In this document: positions 25,913-32,431 of the stretch, one piece after another | Position numbering within the stretch: position 1 is the first letter of the stretch | How the letters are laid out: each line of letters begins with the position of its first letter | Source of the DNA: Lachnospiraceae bacterium | Lineage (GTDB): Bacteria > Bacillota > Clostridia > Lachnospirales > Lachnospiraceae | Direction of reading: 5' to 3' | Length of the DNA stretch: 32,431 bases | NCBI GenBank assembly: GCA_021202635.1 | Contig: JAJQCQ010000100.1 | Location: 1 to 32,431, forward strand | Notes under the pieces: generated by a model | The model's input: only the letters and a program-made list of their open reading frames with translations | The model's database searches: none | What the model was told of the DNA's origin: nothing | Made by a program: the position numbers and the translations under genes

Positions 25913-26914
25913 ATGAAAAGAAGATATGTGGGGATCCTGTTTGCGGCTCTGCTGACAGTCACACTGACAGGCTGTGAGAGTGTCAGCGAAGTGGCGGATA
26001 CTGTGACCGGTACGGTCAGCGAGGCAGCTGGAAATCTGACAAGTTCTGTGAGTGAAAAGCTGGGCCTTTCCGCAGAGACGGAAACAGAAATGGCGGAAGG
26101 TCAGCGAAAGGCGACCATTCAGGTCGTATCGATCACAGGAAATGAGCTGACCTATATTGAGGAGACCGAGGAAGAAACTGAGACAGAGTCGGAGAGTGAG
26201 ACCGGGACAGAGCCGGAGAGCGAGACTGGGGTTGAGCCTGGGAGCGAAATCGGGACAGAAGCCGGGATCGAAACGGAGACGAATGCGGGTACAGATGAAG
26301 AGACAGAGGTCGGGACGGAGCCGGATACAGAAAAAGAATCGGAGGAGTCTGTATCTGCGGACAGTAGTTCGGGCAGAGGCGGCAATATGCAGGGTGGTCA
26401 GAAGGGCGGCATGAACATGGAAGACTCGGATACAGACAGTTCGGATACAGGTCGTTCGGATAAGGGCAGCTTTGGCATGGGGGCCACGGACGGAGACAAT
26501 TCGGAAACAGCTAACCCGGACATGGCTAATTCAGATATGGGCAGTATGGACATGAGCGATCTTGCGGAAGCCTTCAGCAGTGGCGATATCGATCTGAGTG
26601 ATGTCGCGGATGCCATGAGCAGCAGCGATATTGACCTGAGCAGCATTGCGGACGCCATGAGCAGCGGCGATATCGATCTGAGCGACATTGCGGATGTTGT
26701 AAATGGTGATACTGCGCTTTCTGAATTGACCGGCGAGACGGAAGATCAATCGGTTACTGTGTATCTGCAGGTTGGTGTGGTGGTTTACACGATGACAGGC
26801 AAGGAAAAGACATTTTCTATTTTACAGGCAGGGGATGAAGCAGAAGTCCTCTTTGAAACAGATGCAGATGGAAATGAGGTCATTACGAAGATGTGGATTG
26901 TGAGTACAGGCTGA
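25913..26914 (+). CDS. Low-complexity lipoprotein of the export operon
   Basis: A 333-residue lipoprotein. The signal peptide MKRRYVGILFAALLTVTLTG is followed by Cys 21 in the lipobox LTGC. ATG 25913 has a GAGAGGAGG site; the longer frame from 25820 overlaps the permease end and is rejected. Residues about 80-155 are a Glu/Thr/Ser/Gly block. A Ser/Asp/Met/Gly block follows, then at 214-266 three and a half 14-residue repeats of the type LSDVADAMSSSDID. The short C-terminal globular part (VTVYLQVGVVVYTMTG, DEAEVLFETDADGNEVITKM) may be the conserved domain. No family is recognised. Position between permease and ATPase suggests an accessory substrate-binding or regulatory lipoprotein. Confidence 0.8.
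   Translation: MKRRYVGILFAALLTVTLTGCESVSEVADTVTGTVSEAAGNLTSSVSEKLGLSAETETEMAEGQRKATIQVVSITGNELTYIEETEEETETESESETGTEPESETGVEPGSEIGTEAGIETETNAGTDEETEVGTEPDTEKESEESVSADSSSGRGGNMQGGQKGGMNMEDSDTDSSDTGRSDKGSFGMGATDGDNSETANPDMANSDMGSMDMSDLAEAFSSGDIDLSDVADAMSSSDIDLSSIADAMSSGDIDLSDIADVVNGDTALSELTGETEDQSVTVYLQVGVVVYTMTGKEKTFSILQAGDEAEVLFETDADGNEVITKMWIVSTG
26552..26710 (+). repeat. 42-bp in-frame tandem repeats
   Basis: Units starting at 26552, 26594, 26636 and 26678 code for MSDLAEAFSSGDID, LSDVADAMSSSDID, LSSIADAMSSGDID and a final LSDIADVVNGD. The same motif style occurs in the permease insert at about 24584-24670. Confidence 0.8.
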
Positions 26915-26927
26915 GTGCAGAGCGTTA

Positions 26928-27024
26928 CTGGCCACAACCTGACCACACACTTGCTGCGTAGTCAGGGCTTACCCCATCCGAAGTGTGGGATGCCACCCGG
27001 CGAAGGTTGAAAACGTAGTGGCAG
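26928..27024 (+). promoter_or_regulatory. Foldable RNA element with complementary loops before the ABC ATPase gene
   Basis: A 148-bp gap between lipoprotein and ATPase genes holds an ordered structure. Closing stem: CTGGCCAC (26928-26935) with GTGGCAG (27018-27024), one bulge. Hairpin 1: CCTGAC (26938-26943) with GTCAGG (26961-26966). Hairpin 2: CATCC with GGATG around AAGTGTG (26981-26987). Loop 1 contains CACACTT (26946-26952), the exact complement of AAGTGTG, so the loops can kiss with 7 bp. It may be a ligand-binding or processing element, or a mobile repeat. No known class is recognised. Confidence 0.45.
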
Positions 27025-27062
27025 CGCAAGCGCAAATAAAAAAGCAAATGTGAGGCAAAAGT

Positions 27063-27737
27063 ATGAAGCATATCATTGAGATGCGTGACATTGAAAAATA
27101 TTACCAGGTCGGCAGTTCGCAGCTCCATGCGCTGAAAGAGGTTTCATTGGACGTGGAGGAAGGGGAGTTTCTGGCTATTTTAGGTCCGTCCGGTTCCGGA
27201 AAAAGTACGCTGATGAATATCATCGGCTGTATGGATCACGCGGATGGCGGGACTTACGTCCTGGATGGAATAGAAGTACACAAGGCGAAAGAAAAGCAGC
27301 TGACACAGATACGGAATGAAAAAATCGGATTTATTTTTCAGAAGTATCACCTCATTCCGACTTACAATGTGGTTCAGAATATTGTTATGCCTTTGCTGAT
27401 GCGCGGGATGACACTGGACGAGGCCGAGGAGGAGAGTGAGGATATTATTCATATGCTTGGACTGACAGAACGCGTCCATCACAAACCTCGCGAGCTTTCC
27501 GGCGGGCAGCAGCAGCGCGTTGCGATTGCACGGGCGCTCGTCGGAGAGCCGGCAATCCTTCTGGCGGATGAGCCGACCGGTGCGCTGGATCAGGCCAGCG
27601 GCAAAGAAGTGCTAAAGCTGTTTCGTCGTCTGAATGAGATGGGAAATACAATCGTCATGATCACGCATGACCTTGGTGTGGCGGAGAACGCGAAACGGAT
27701 TGTGCGGATTGTTGATGGAGAGCTGCATGAAGAATAA
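27063..27737 (+). CDS. MacB/LolD-type ABC transporter ATP-binding protein
   Basis: A 224-residue ATPase, full length. Walker [10 protein letters not shown] is at 41-49, the Q-loop at [10 protein letters not shown], the signature LSGGQQQR from 145, Walker [13 protein letters not shown] from 165 and the H-loop at MITHD. It should power the permease at 24078-25868. Unlike the other four proteins of the set it has no low-complexity region. It is separated from the rest by the 148-bp structured gap, so its expression may be set separately. GTGAGG precedes the ATG at moderate distance, a weaker ribosome binding site than those of its neighbours. Confidence 0.95.
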   Translation: MKHIIEMRDIEKYYQVGSSQLHALKEVSLDVEEGEFLAILGPSGSGKSTLMNIIGCMDHADGGTYVLDGIEVHKAKEKQLTQIRNEKIGFIFQKYHLIPTYNVVQNIVMPLLMRGMTLDEAEEESEDIIHMLGLTERVHHKPRELSGGQQQRVAIARALVGEPAILLADEPTGALDQASGKEVLKLFRRLNEMGNTIVMITHDLGVAENAKRIVRIVDGELHEE

Positions 27738-27771
27738 ATCGTGACGGCTCAGTATTTTCACAATTAGAAAA

Positions 27772-27789
27772 ACCATAATTACGATAAAT
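27772..27789. repeat. 18-bp repeat, left copy
   Basis: ACCATAATTACGATAAAT recurs with one change at 30501-30518 in the same orientation. The two copies bracket the D,D-carboxypeptidase and recombinase-like genes. Confidence 0.5.
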
Positions 27790-27803
27790 CTTTTTTAGGG
27801 GAC

Positions 27804-27832
27804 TTGCTTTTTTGGAAGCTTTCCCCTATACT
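27804..27832 (+). promoter_or_regulatory. Promoter of the D,D-carboxypeptidase gene
   Basis: TTGCTT (27804-27809), 17 bp, TATACT (27827-27832), about 130 bp before the ATG. Confidence 0.6.
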
Positions 27833-27964
27833 AATGTAATAACAGAAATTTTGAGTGACATCATTTTTGATCCCGGTTTGTCAGACAAAGAAAATTTATG
27901 GTTGGTCTGAACTTTGTATCTGTTCGAAAGCAGATTGGAAGGGCAGACATATGAAGGAGGCAAG

Positions 27965-29695
27965 ATGAAGAGATGGAAATCGGTGCTTTCGGGTTTGCTG
28001 GCATTTTGTCTGCTGCTTGCGGCACCGTCTGTGTATATCCTGGCGGAGGAAGTGCTGGAGGAAGAGACAGAAGAAGAAATTCCGGAATCCTGGTATTATA
28101 CAATTGAATCAAATGAGATTGAAGGCTGGCCAGAAGGGCCACAGATTGAAGCAGCATCTGCGATTGTCATGGATATAGACACGGGTACGGTTCTGTATAG
28201 CAAGCAGGCGACAGAGAAGCAGTACCCGGCCAGTATTACGAAAATCATGACGACACTGCTTTTGATAGAGAACTGTGATCTGGACGATACAATTACTTTT
28301 ACAGAGGTTGTTTACGATATTGAATCCGAGAGTACCCATCTTGGCATTCAGCCAGGAGAAGAGATGACGCTGCGCGACTGCGCGTACGGTATTATGCTTG
28401 CGTCAGCGAACGATATTGCCAATGGGGTAGCGGAATATATTGCCGGGAGCGTCAGCGCCTTCGCTGACATGATGAATGAAAAGGCAGAGGAGCTTGGCTG
28501 TGTGAATACGCATTTCTCAAACCCGCACGGATTGTACAGTGACGATCATTATACATGTGCATATGATATGGCTTTGATTGCAAAAGCGGCTTATGAGAAT
28601 GAGACCTTCCGTGAGATTGTGGGTACAACGGAATATATTATTCCGGAGACGAATCTGTCGGGGGAGGAACGTTCTTTTTTAAACCATCACAAAATGCTGC
28701 AGTCCGATTCGGAATATTATCAGGAATGGTGTACCGGCGGTAAGACGGGATATACTTCTCAGTGCCTGAATACGCTGGTGACATACGGAAGCAAAGACGG
28801 GATGAATCTGGTATCCGTGATTCTCAGAGTCAATGGGGCAGGCAAGGCTTATGCAGAATCCACAGAAATCCTCGAATATGGTTTCGAAAATTTTTATACA
28901 AAAAATTATGATAATGTTAGTTCAAAAGCCACTTTTTATGATATAATGAACCTGACGTATGTCGGCACTGCCTCGAACTTTCTCTCGCCTGTGTGGCAGA
29001 GAGTTACGCTTGAAAATTGCAGTGTGAAGATAACGCTTCCAAACACTGCGTCGATCGAAGATCTCACTGTCACGGTTACGGAAGCGAATGGCAGCACAAA
29101 GGCTTTTTCATATGAATATAATGGACAGCCGGTTGGGATGGCAACAGGTAAATTAAATACATTATTTGTCCCGGTTCGGACGAAATACACTCTGAACACG
29201 GACATTTCTTCGACAGAGGAGGTATCTTCAGAGGGGAGCATTCAGTTTGAAGGACTGGATGAAGTACTGGATCAGGCTGCCGGTTTCTTAGAAGAGGGTT
29301 ACCAGATTATTTCAGACTATGCAGAGAATCATTTGATGATCGTATTGGCCGGTGGAGCCGTGCTGTTGATTGTTTTCGCTGTTTTGATAATTGTATTGAT
29401 TTTCCGGGCTACAGCCGATGCGCGAATCAGGCGTCGCAGAAGATTGGAGGATGAGGAACGGAAAAAGAGAGAAGAAGAGATTGAAAAAATGACGACTGCC
29501 GAGATAGAGGCGGAATTAAGGGAAGTCATGGAACAGGAGCGACTCCGGAAAGAGCAGGAGGAGTTTGCTGCAGCTGAGGCGGAAAGGGCCGCCCGGGAAG
29601 CTGAGGAAATGGAGTGGAAAGCGCATGAGACAGAGCGCCTGATTGAGGAGCTGGAGCAGGAGCGGCAGGCACGCATTTCCGCAAAAGACGTATGA
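27965..29695 (+). CDS. Serine-type D-Ala-D-Ala carboxypeptidase (S11) with coiled-coil tail
   Basis: A 576-residue secreted penicillin-binding protein. The signal peptide is at 1-27 (VLSGLLAFCLLLAAPS). All three S11 motifs are intact: SITK at 90-93, SAN at 147-149 and KTG at 260-262. It trims the terminal D-Ala from peptidoglycan stem peptides. The C-terminal PBP5-like beta domain follows. The anchor is unusual: a full transmembrane helix (MIVLAGGAVLLIVFAVLIIV, about 458-477), an Arg-rich stop (RIRRRRRLEDEERKKREEE) and about 85 charged residues predicted as a cytoplasmic coiled coil. Ordinary family members end in a short amphipathic helix. ATG 27965 has AAGGAGG; the frame opens earlier at 27914. 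Confidence 0.9.
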   Translation: MKRWKSVLSGLLAFCLLLAAPSVYILAEEVLEEETEEEIPESWYYTIESNEIEGWPEGPQIEAASAIVMDIDTGTVLYSKQATEKQYPASITKIMTTLLLIENCDLDDTITFTEVVYDIESESTHLGIQPGEEMTLRDCAYGIMLASANDIANGVAEYIAGSVSAFADMMNEKAEELGCVNTHFSNPHGLYSDDHYTCAYDMALIAKAAYENETFREIVGTTEYIIPETNLSGEERSFLNHHKMLQSDSEYYQEWCTGGKTGYTSQCLNTLVTYGSKDGMNLVSVILRVNGAGKAYAESTEILEYGFENFYTKNYDNVSSKATFYDIMNLTYVGTASNFLSPVWQRVTLENCSVKITLPNTASIEDLTVTVTEANGSTKAFSYEYNGQPVGMATGKLNTLFVPVRTKYTLNTDISSTEEVSSEGSIQFEGLDEVLDQAAGFLEEGYQIISDYAENHLMIVLAGGAVLLIVFAVLIIVLIFRATADARIRRRRRLEDEERKKREEEIEKMTTAEIEAELREVMEQERLRKEQEEFAAAEAERAAREAEEMEWKAHETERLIEELEQERQARISAKDV

Positions 29696-29734
29696 GGGTA
29701 TAAATGATTATTATTAAGAAGGGATGGATAAAGG

Positions 29735-30472
29735 ATGAACTGGGTTGCACCAATTAAAGACGAAGAAACGCTGGAAAAATTTAAAGAGAAGCTGCGCGAG
29801 ATGGACGATAAATACTATATTATGTTTGAAATCGGCGTGGGCACAGGGCTTCAGCTGCAGGAAATTCTGAAGTTTAAAAATAAGGATCTCCGTGGGAAGG
29901 AAAGTATTGAAGCCAGTATCGGGACAAAGAATATTAAGCGCACATTCCAGATTCCGAAGGATCTGCAGGAGACGATTATGAAATTCACAGAAGGCAAGGA
30001 TCCGGATGCATATCTGATTCTGGGACATGCCAGTTCTCCGCAGCCACTCTCCAGGGAGCAGGCGTATCGTGCGCTCAAAAGCGCCGGCAAGAGCATGGGT
30101 CTGTCTTCCATTGGTGCGCAGACGATGCGCAAGACCTTTGCGTGGCGTTATTATAAATCGACAGGAGATATTTATTATCTGCAGAACCTTCTGAATCATG
30201 CATCGCCATCCATTACCTATCGTTATATCGGAGAAAAGCCAAATGTAGAGGTTTATCTGCGTAAAATGACTCCGGAAGAGAATGAACGCAGCCGCTACCT
30301 TCTTTATAAGGACAATAACGGCAAGAAGAGGATTGAAGCACTGCAGGCATTGTTGGCGGAGATTGGAGAGGAAATGGATAATCCTCTGAATAATGATGCT
30401 TACTATGGAAAGGTGGATTGCCTTCTCAAAGAAATGGAGGATCTGGTAGAGAATTTTAAGCAGACCAGATAA
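29735..30472 (+). CDS. Tyrosine-recombinase-like protein with altered catalytic residues
   Basis: A 245-residue protein covering only the catalytic-domain part of tyrosine recombinases; the N-terminal core-binding domain is absent. Motif comparison: TGLRxxE reads TGLQLQE, so the first Arg is Gln 40. HxLR reads QTMR, so the His is Gln 129 while Arg 132 stays. LLNHASPSITYRYI keeps His 155 and Tyr 164. Losing the first Arg should block strand exchange, so a DNA-binding or structural role is more likely. A 65-residue acidic/basic helical tail follows. It lies 39 bp behind the carboxypeptidase gene in the same direction and ends at a strong terminator, so it appears to be a host gene rather than a fresh integrase. 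Confidence 0.8.
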   Translation: MNWVAPIKDEETLEKFKEKLREMDDKYYIMFEIGVGTGLQLQEILKFKNKDLRGKESIEASIGTKNIKRTFQIPKDLQETIMKFTEGKDPDAYLILGHASSPQPLSREQAYRALKSAGKSMGLSSIGAQTMRKTFAWRYYKSTGDIYYLQNLLNHASPSITYRYIGEKPNVEVYLRKMTPEENERSRYLLYKDNNGKKRIEALQALLAEIGEEMDNPLNNDAYYGKVDCLLKEMEDLVENFKQTR

Positions 30473-30500
30473 GGAGGAAGACGAGCGAGTTTTCTGATTC

Positions 30501-30518
30501 ACCATAATTGCGATAAAT
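30501..30518. repeat. 18-bp repeat, right copy
   Basis: ACCATAATTGCGATAAAT, 17 of 18 bases equal to 27772-27789, same orientation. It lies between the recombinase-like gene and its terminator. Confidence 0.5.
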
Positions 30519-30520
30519 AA

Positions 30521-30563
30521 AAAAGCCCGAACAGGAGAAAAGGTTTCCTGTTCGGGCTTTCTA
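30521..30563. terminator. Bidirectional terminator after recombinase-like gene
   Basis: AAAGCCCGAACAGGA and TCCTGTTCGGGCTTT form a 15-bp stem with an 8-nt loop, A-rich before and T-rich after. It serves both the plus-strand recombinase-like gene and the minus-strand exonuclease gene. Confidence 0.92.
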
Positions 30564-30568
30564 TGTAG

Positions 30569-30660
30569 TGCAGACGGCCGCGTAAAGAATCTGGCAGATC
30601 TGCTGCCTGCGGCCGGCGTAGGCGAGCGGGAGGCGGCAAGCTGTCTCCCTGCTCGCTTGC
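30569..30660. repeat. Two-hairpin intergenic repeat, copy C
   Basis: Third copy of the element seen at 15261 and 19680. CGGCCGC pairs with GCGGCCG around an inner CTGGCAG hairpin. Next, GCGAGCGGGAG (30622-30632) pairs with CTCCCTGCTCGC (30645-30656, one bulge). Compared with copy B, several base pairs of the second stem differ on both strands while pairing is kept. It lies just after a terminator and inside the 3' region of the exonuclease gene. Confidence 0.75.
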
Positions 30661-30681
30661 AGGGGCGCGAGAGGTACCTGG

Positions 30682-31665
30682 TTAACCGGTTTCTGTATTT
30701 CGATGATTTTGCCGCTTTACCTTGACAGCCTGCTTTTTCTCATATATCTGATTTGCCTCTTCCTCCAGGATTGGCTTTAATGTCTTAACCGCATAGGTCA
30801 TATTGTCTGCATTGAGACGAAGACGAATTTTTCCTTTTATATAACCGTGGTGAGGACACCAGGCAAGACAAAACTGATTATGCCCGCCGGCGGAAAACCA
30901 GCGTATTTTTTTCTGCGCCGCTTTTTGGCAGAGTGGGCAGCGTGTGGATGTAACGACTGGATCCTTCATGGCCTGGTTTCTTGACACGAAAAGTTTGGAA
31001 ATAAATTTGTCGTAGGTGCTATAATGCAGATAAATTTCCTCTTTGCGGGAAACGGGTGTACGAAAATAGTCGACAGAAGAGTTATCACGAATCTGTGAAT
31101 CCTCCAGTCGCTGCATAATAAGCGATGTGTAGATCGCGTCGCTTAGAGCACTGTGGAATGCAACCGTTTTCTGTATTTCCAGAAAATCAATTGCATATTC
31201 CAGAGATCTTCGTGATCTTCGGTCCTCGTATACAATACTGAAAATTTTCTGAATGTCAAAATAAATCAGCGGAAAGGGAAAAGGTGATTTTATGTTATAA
31301 TAAGAAAGATTCCACTGAAATTCAGTCAGGTCCGCAGGTCCCCAGGTGCAGAATTCCGGTTCACCAGGAGCAGCTTCGGATGCTTCATCGCCGCGGCACC
31401 AGTCGAAAAAGTCTGCGGCTACCTCCGGAAAGCGTCGGGCACCCGCAAAGTCAATGGCGCGCAGAGCGACGATCTCCCGGGTCCGAAAATGCAGGGAGGT
31501 GTATACCTGAGGTTTGACAATCTCACGGAACTGTCCTGTGACCTGATGCGCCTCGTTCACCCGGACCGCACCAATTTCTATAATTTCAAATGGAAGCGCT
31601 TTTATCTCGTGCGCTTTTCCGGTTGGACATTGATTCCACTCCAGATCAAGTACAATATAATTCAT
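30682..31665 (-). CDS. DEDDh-type 3'-5' exonuclease-like protein with zinc-ribbon tail
   Basis: A 327-residue protein. ATG 31665 is chosen because GAGGGAGAAG lies just upstream; the open frame to 31830 includes the promoter. Exonuclease motifs: VLDLEWN (Asp 7, Glu 9), CTWGPADLTEF (Asp 112) and HSALSDA (His 171, Asp 176), a complete DEDDh set as in KapD/DnaQ-like nucleases. Residues 243-270 hold CPLC and CLAWC (Cys 243, 246, 266, 270), a likely zinc ribbon for nucleic acid binding. A basic tail ends the chain. The substrate, RNA or DNA, cannot be told from sequence. It is a single-gene unit with its own promoter. Confidence 0.88.
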   Translation of the reverse strand: MNYIVLDLEWNQCPTGKAHEIKALPFEIIEIGAVRVNEAHQVTGQFREIVKPQVYTSLHFRTREIVALRAIDFAGARRFPEVAADFFDWCRGDEASEAAPGEPEFCTWGPADLTEFQWNLSYYNIKSPFPFPLIYFDIQKIFSIVYEDRRSRRSLEYAIDFLEIQKTVAFHSALSDAIYTSLIMQRLEDSQIRDNSSVDYFRTPVSRKEEIYLHYSTYDKFISKLFVSRNQAMKDPVVTSTRCPLCQKAAQKKIRWFSAGGHNQFCLAWCPHHGYIKGKIRLRLNADNMTYAVKTLKPILEEEANQIYEKKQAVKVKRQNHRNTETG

Positions 31666-31759
31666 CTCTTCTCCCTCAGTTATTTTCCCACAGGTTATTA
31701 CGCAGTCATAGCGCTGTTTTGCACATCGTTGCCCAGCTTGACCAGAGCTTCGCTGAACC

Positions 31760-31788
31760 AGTATACACAAAAAAAACGAATATTGCAA
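31760..31788 (-). promoter_or_regulatory. Promoter of the exonuclease gene
   Basis: On the minus strand TTGCAA (plus 31783-31788), 17 bp, TATACT (plus 31760-31765), about 95 bp before the ATG. Confidence 0.65.
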
Positions 31789-31934
31789 GGGTTCGTCAAT
31801 CTGTACATAAAAAAAGAAAAATTTCGTCAAATTGCTATATTTAAAAGTGAATCAAAAATATCGTATGCATAACTGCCAACAAGAGGAAAGAAAGTTTGTG
31901 TAGTTGTGGTATGGCAAAAAAAGAAGGAATCTAG

Positions 31935-31940
31935 TATACT
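31935..31940 (+). promoter_or_regulatory. -10 element of the sugar ABC ATPase gene
   Basis: TATACT inside the palindromic CTAGTATACTAG, 60 bp before the ATG, with a weak -35 (TGGCAA, 17 bp upstream). The gap 31789-31934 shows nothing else. Confidence 0.5.
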
Positions 31941-32000
31941 AGAGACACTATTAATCGCTGATATTTCAGCAGTAGAAAACGAATCAGGGAGGATTCAAAC

Positions 32001-32431
32001 ATGGCAAGTTTAAGCTTATCTCACATTAATAAAACCTATCCGAACGGATTTGAGGCTGTAAAGGACTTCAATCTGGAGATCGAGGATAAGGAATTTATCA
32101 TCTTCGTAGGACCGTCTGGATGCGGAAAGTCAACGACGCTTCGTATGATCGCTGGTCTGGAAGAGATCACTGCCGGCGAGCTGAAGATTGGCGACAGAGT
32201 TGTAAATGATGTAGAACCAAAAGACAGAGATATCGCAATGGTATTCCAGAGCTACGCTCTGTATCCGCATATGACCGTATATGATAACATGGCATTCAGC
32301 CTTAAGCTGAGAAAAGTTCCGAAGGATGAGATCAAGAAGATGGTAACAGAGGCTGCCAAGATCCTTGACCTTGAGAAGCTCCTTGACCGTAAGCCGAAGG
32401 CTCTTTCCGGTGGTCAGAGACAGCGTGTTGC
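32001..32431 (+). CDS. ugpC: Sugar ABC transporter ATP-binding protein UgpC/MsmK, cut by window end
   Basis: The first 143 residues of a carbohydrate-importer ATPase. It starts [20 protein letters not shown] after an AGGGAGG site. Walker [10 protein letters not shown] is at 37-45, followed by [16 protein letters not shown]. The Q-loop is [20 protein letters not shown], and the signature LSGGQRQRV is the last thing visible. Members of this subfamily (UgpC, MsmK, MalK) serve CUT1 importers and often several of them at once. Walker B and the regulatory C-terminal domain lie beyond the window. No permease or binding-protein gene is adjacent upstream, which fits the stand-alone shared ATPase seen in many Firmicutes. 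Confidence 0.93.
   Translation, partial: MASLSLSHINKTYPNGFEAVKDFNLEIEDKEFIIFVGPSGCGKSTTLRMIAGLEEITAGELKIGDRVVNDVEPKDRDIAMVFQSYALYPHMTVYDNMAFSLKLRKVPKDEIKKMVTEAAKILDLEKLLDRKPKALSGGQRQRV

Noticed and set aside
26915-27062. Cobalamin riboswitch before the ABC ATPase gene
   Set aside because: The kissing-loop layout and a GCCAC segment suggested it, but the B12 box consensus is not present.
27772-30518. Active integrative element bounded by the 18-bp repeats
   Set aside because: The recombinase-like protein lacks two catalytic residues and there are no other mobility genes, so only a fossil event is considered.

Overview
The window looks like a chromosomal segment of a Gram-positive gut-type Clostridia member, most likely Lachnospiraceae. 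Evidence: AGGAGG ribosome binding sites before nearly every gene, sigma-A promoters of the TTGACA-17-TATAAT type, FtsH with an acidic low-complexity tail, an S11 D,D-carboxypeptidase, an AAA-ATPase-like/PD-(D/E)XK protein typical of these genomes, and a UgpC/MsmK sugar ABC ATPase. The family assignment is inference; no rRNA or tRNA is present to confirm it.

Layout. (1) 1-4840 is an accessory, partly decayed stretch: a TetR regulator with a strong promoter and a palindromic operator candidate, a gene-end relic, a ~255-bp element present twice (1146-1402 and 4511-4764), an AAA-ATPase/PD-(D/E)XK gene, a hairpin cluster, a candidate structured small RNA with its own promoter and terminator (about 3749-3968), and a frameshifted transposase remnant. 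(2) 4842-7019: a divergent HxlR regulator facing a flavin-reductase-like protein and a TauE/SafE exporter, with a 7-bp-arm operator candidate between them, then a possible small Cys-rich membrane protein. (3) 12120-7035 (minus strand): five genes in a row, circularly permuted ATP-grasp, alpha-E, transglutaminase-like (frameshifted here), an aspartoacylase/M14-type metallohydrolase with intact zinc ligands, and a paralogue that has lost them. The set has a promoter and a long structured leader with a terminator-like hairpin. It resembles known ATP-grasp/alpha-E/transglutaminase clusters predicted to make or process peptides, with an unusual enzyme/pseudoenzyme pair added. (4) 12594-15209: Uma2-type nuclease, an MNT/HEPN pair and an alpha/beta-hydrolase. 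(5) 15339-19588: pyrG (minus) and ftsH (plus). (6) 19921-27737: a MacAB-like export system of two HlyD-type adaptors, permease, lipoprotein and ATPase. All four extracytoplasmic parts carry Ser/Gly/Asp/Glu-rich low-complexity blocks, and a foldable RNA element lies just before the ATPase gene. (7) 27965-30472: D,D-carboxypeptidase with an unusual membrane anchor and coiled-coil tail, then a tyrosine-recombinase-like protein lacking key catalytic residues. (8) 30682-31665 (minus): a DEDDh exonuclease with a zinc-ribbon-like tail. (9) from 32001: start of a sugar ABC ATPase, cut by the window end.

A two-hairpin intergenic element occurs three times (about 15261, 19680, 30569), each time just after a strong rho-independent terminator. 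The best candidates for undescribed biology are the ATP-grasp/transglutaminase/M14-pair operon with its leader, the low-complexity export system with its kissing-loop RNA element, the ~220-nt RNA at 3749, and this repeat family. All assignments come from reading the sequence; no database search was run.
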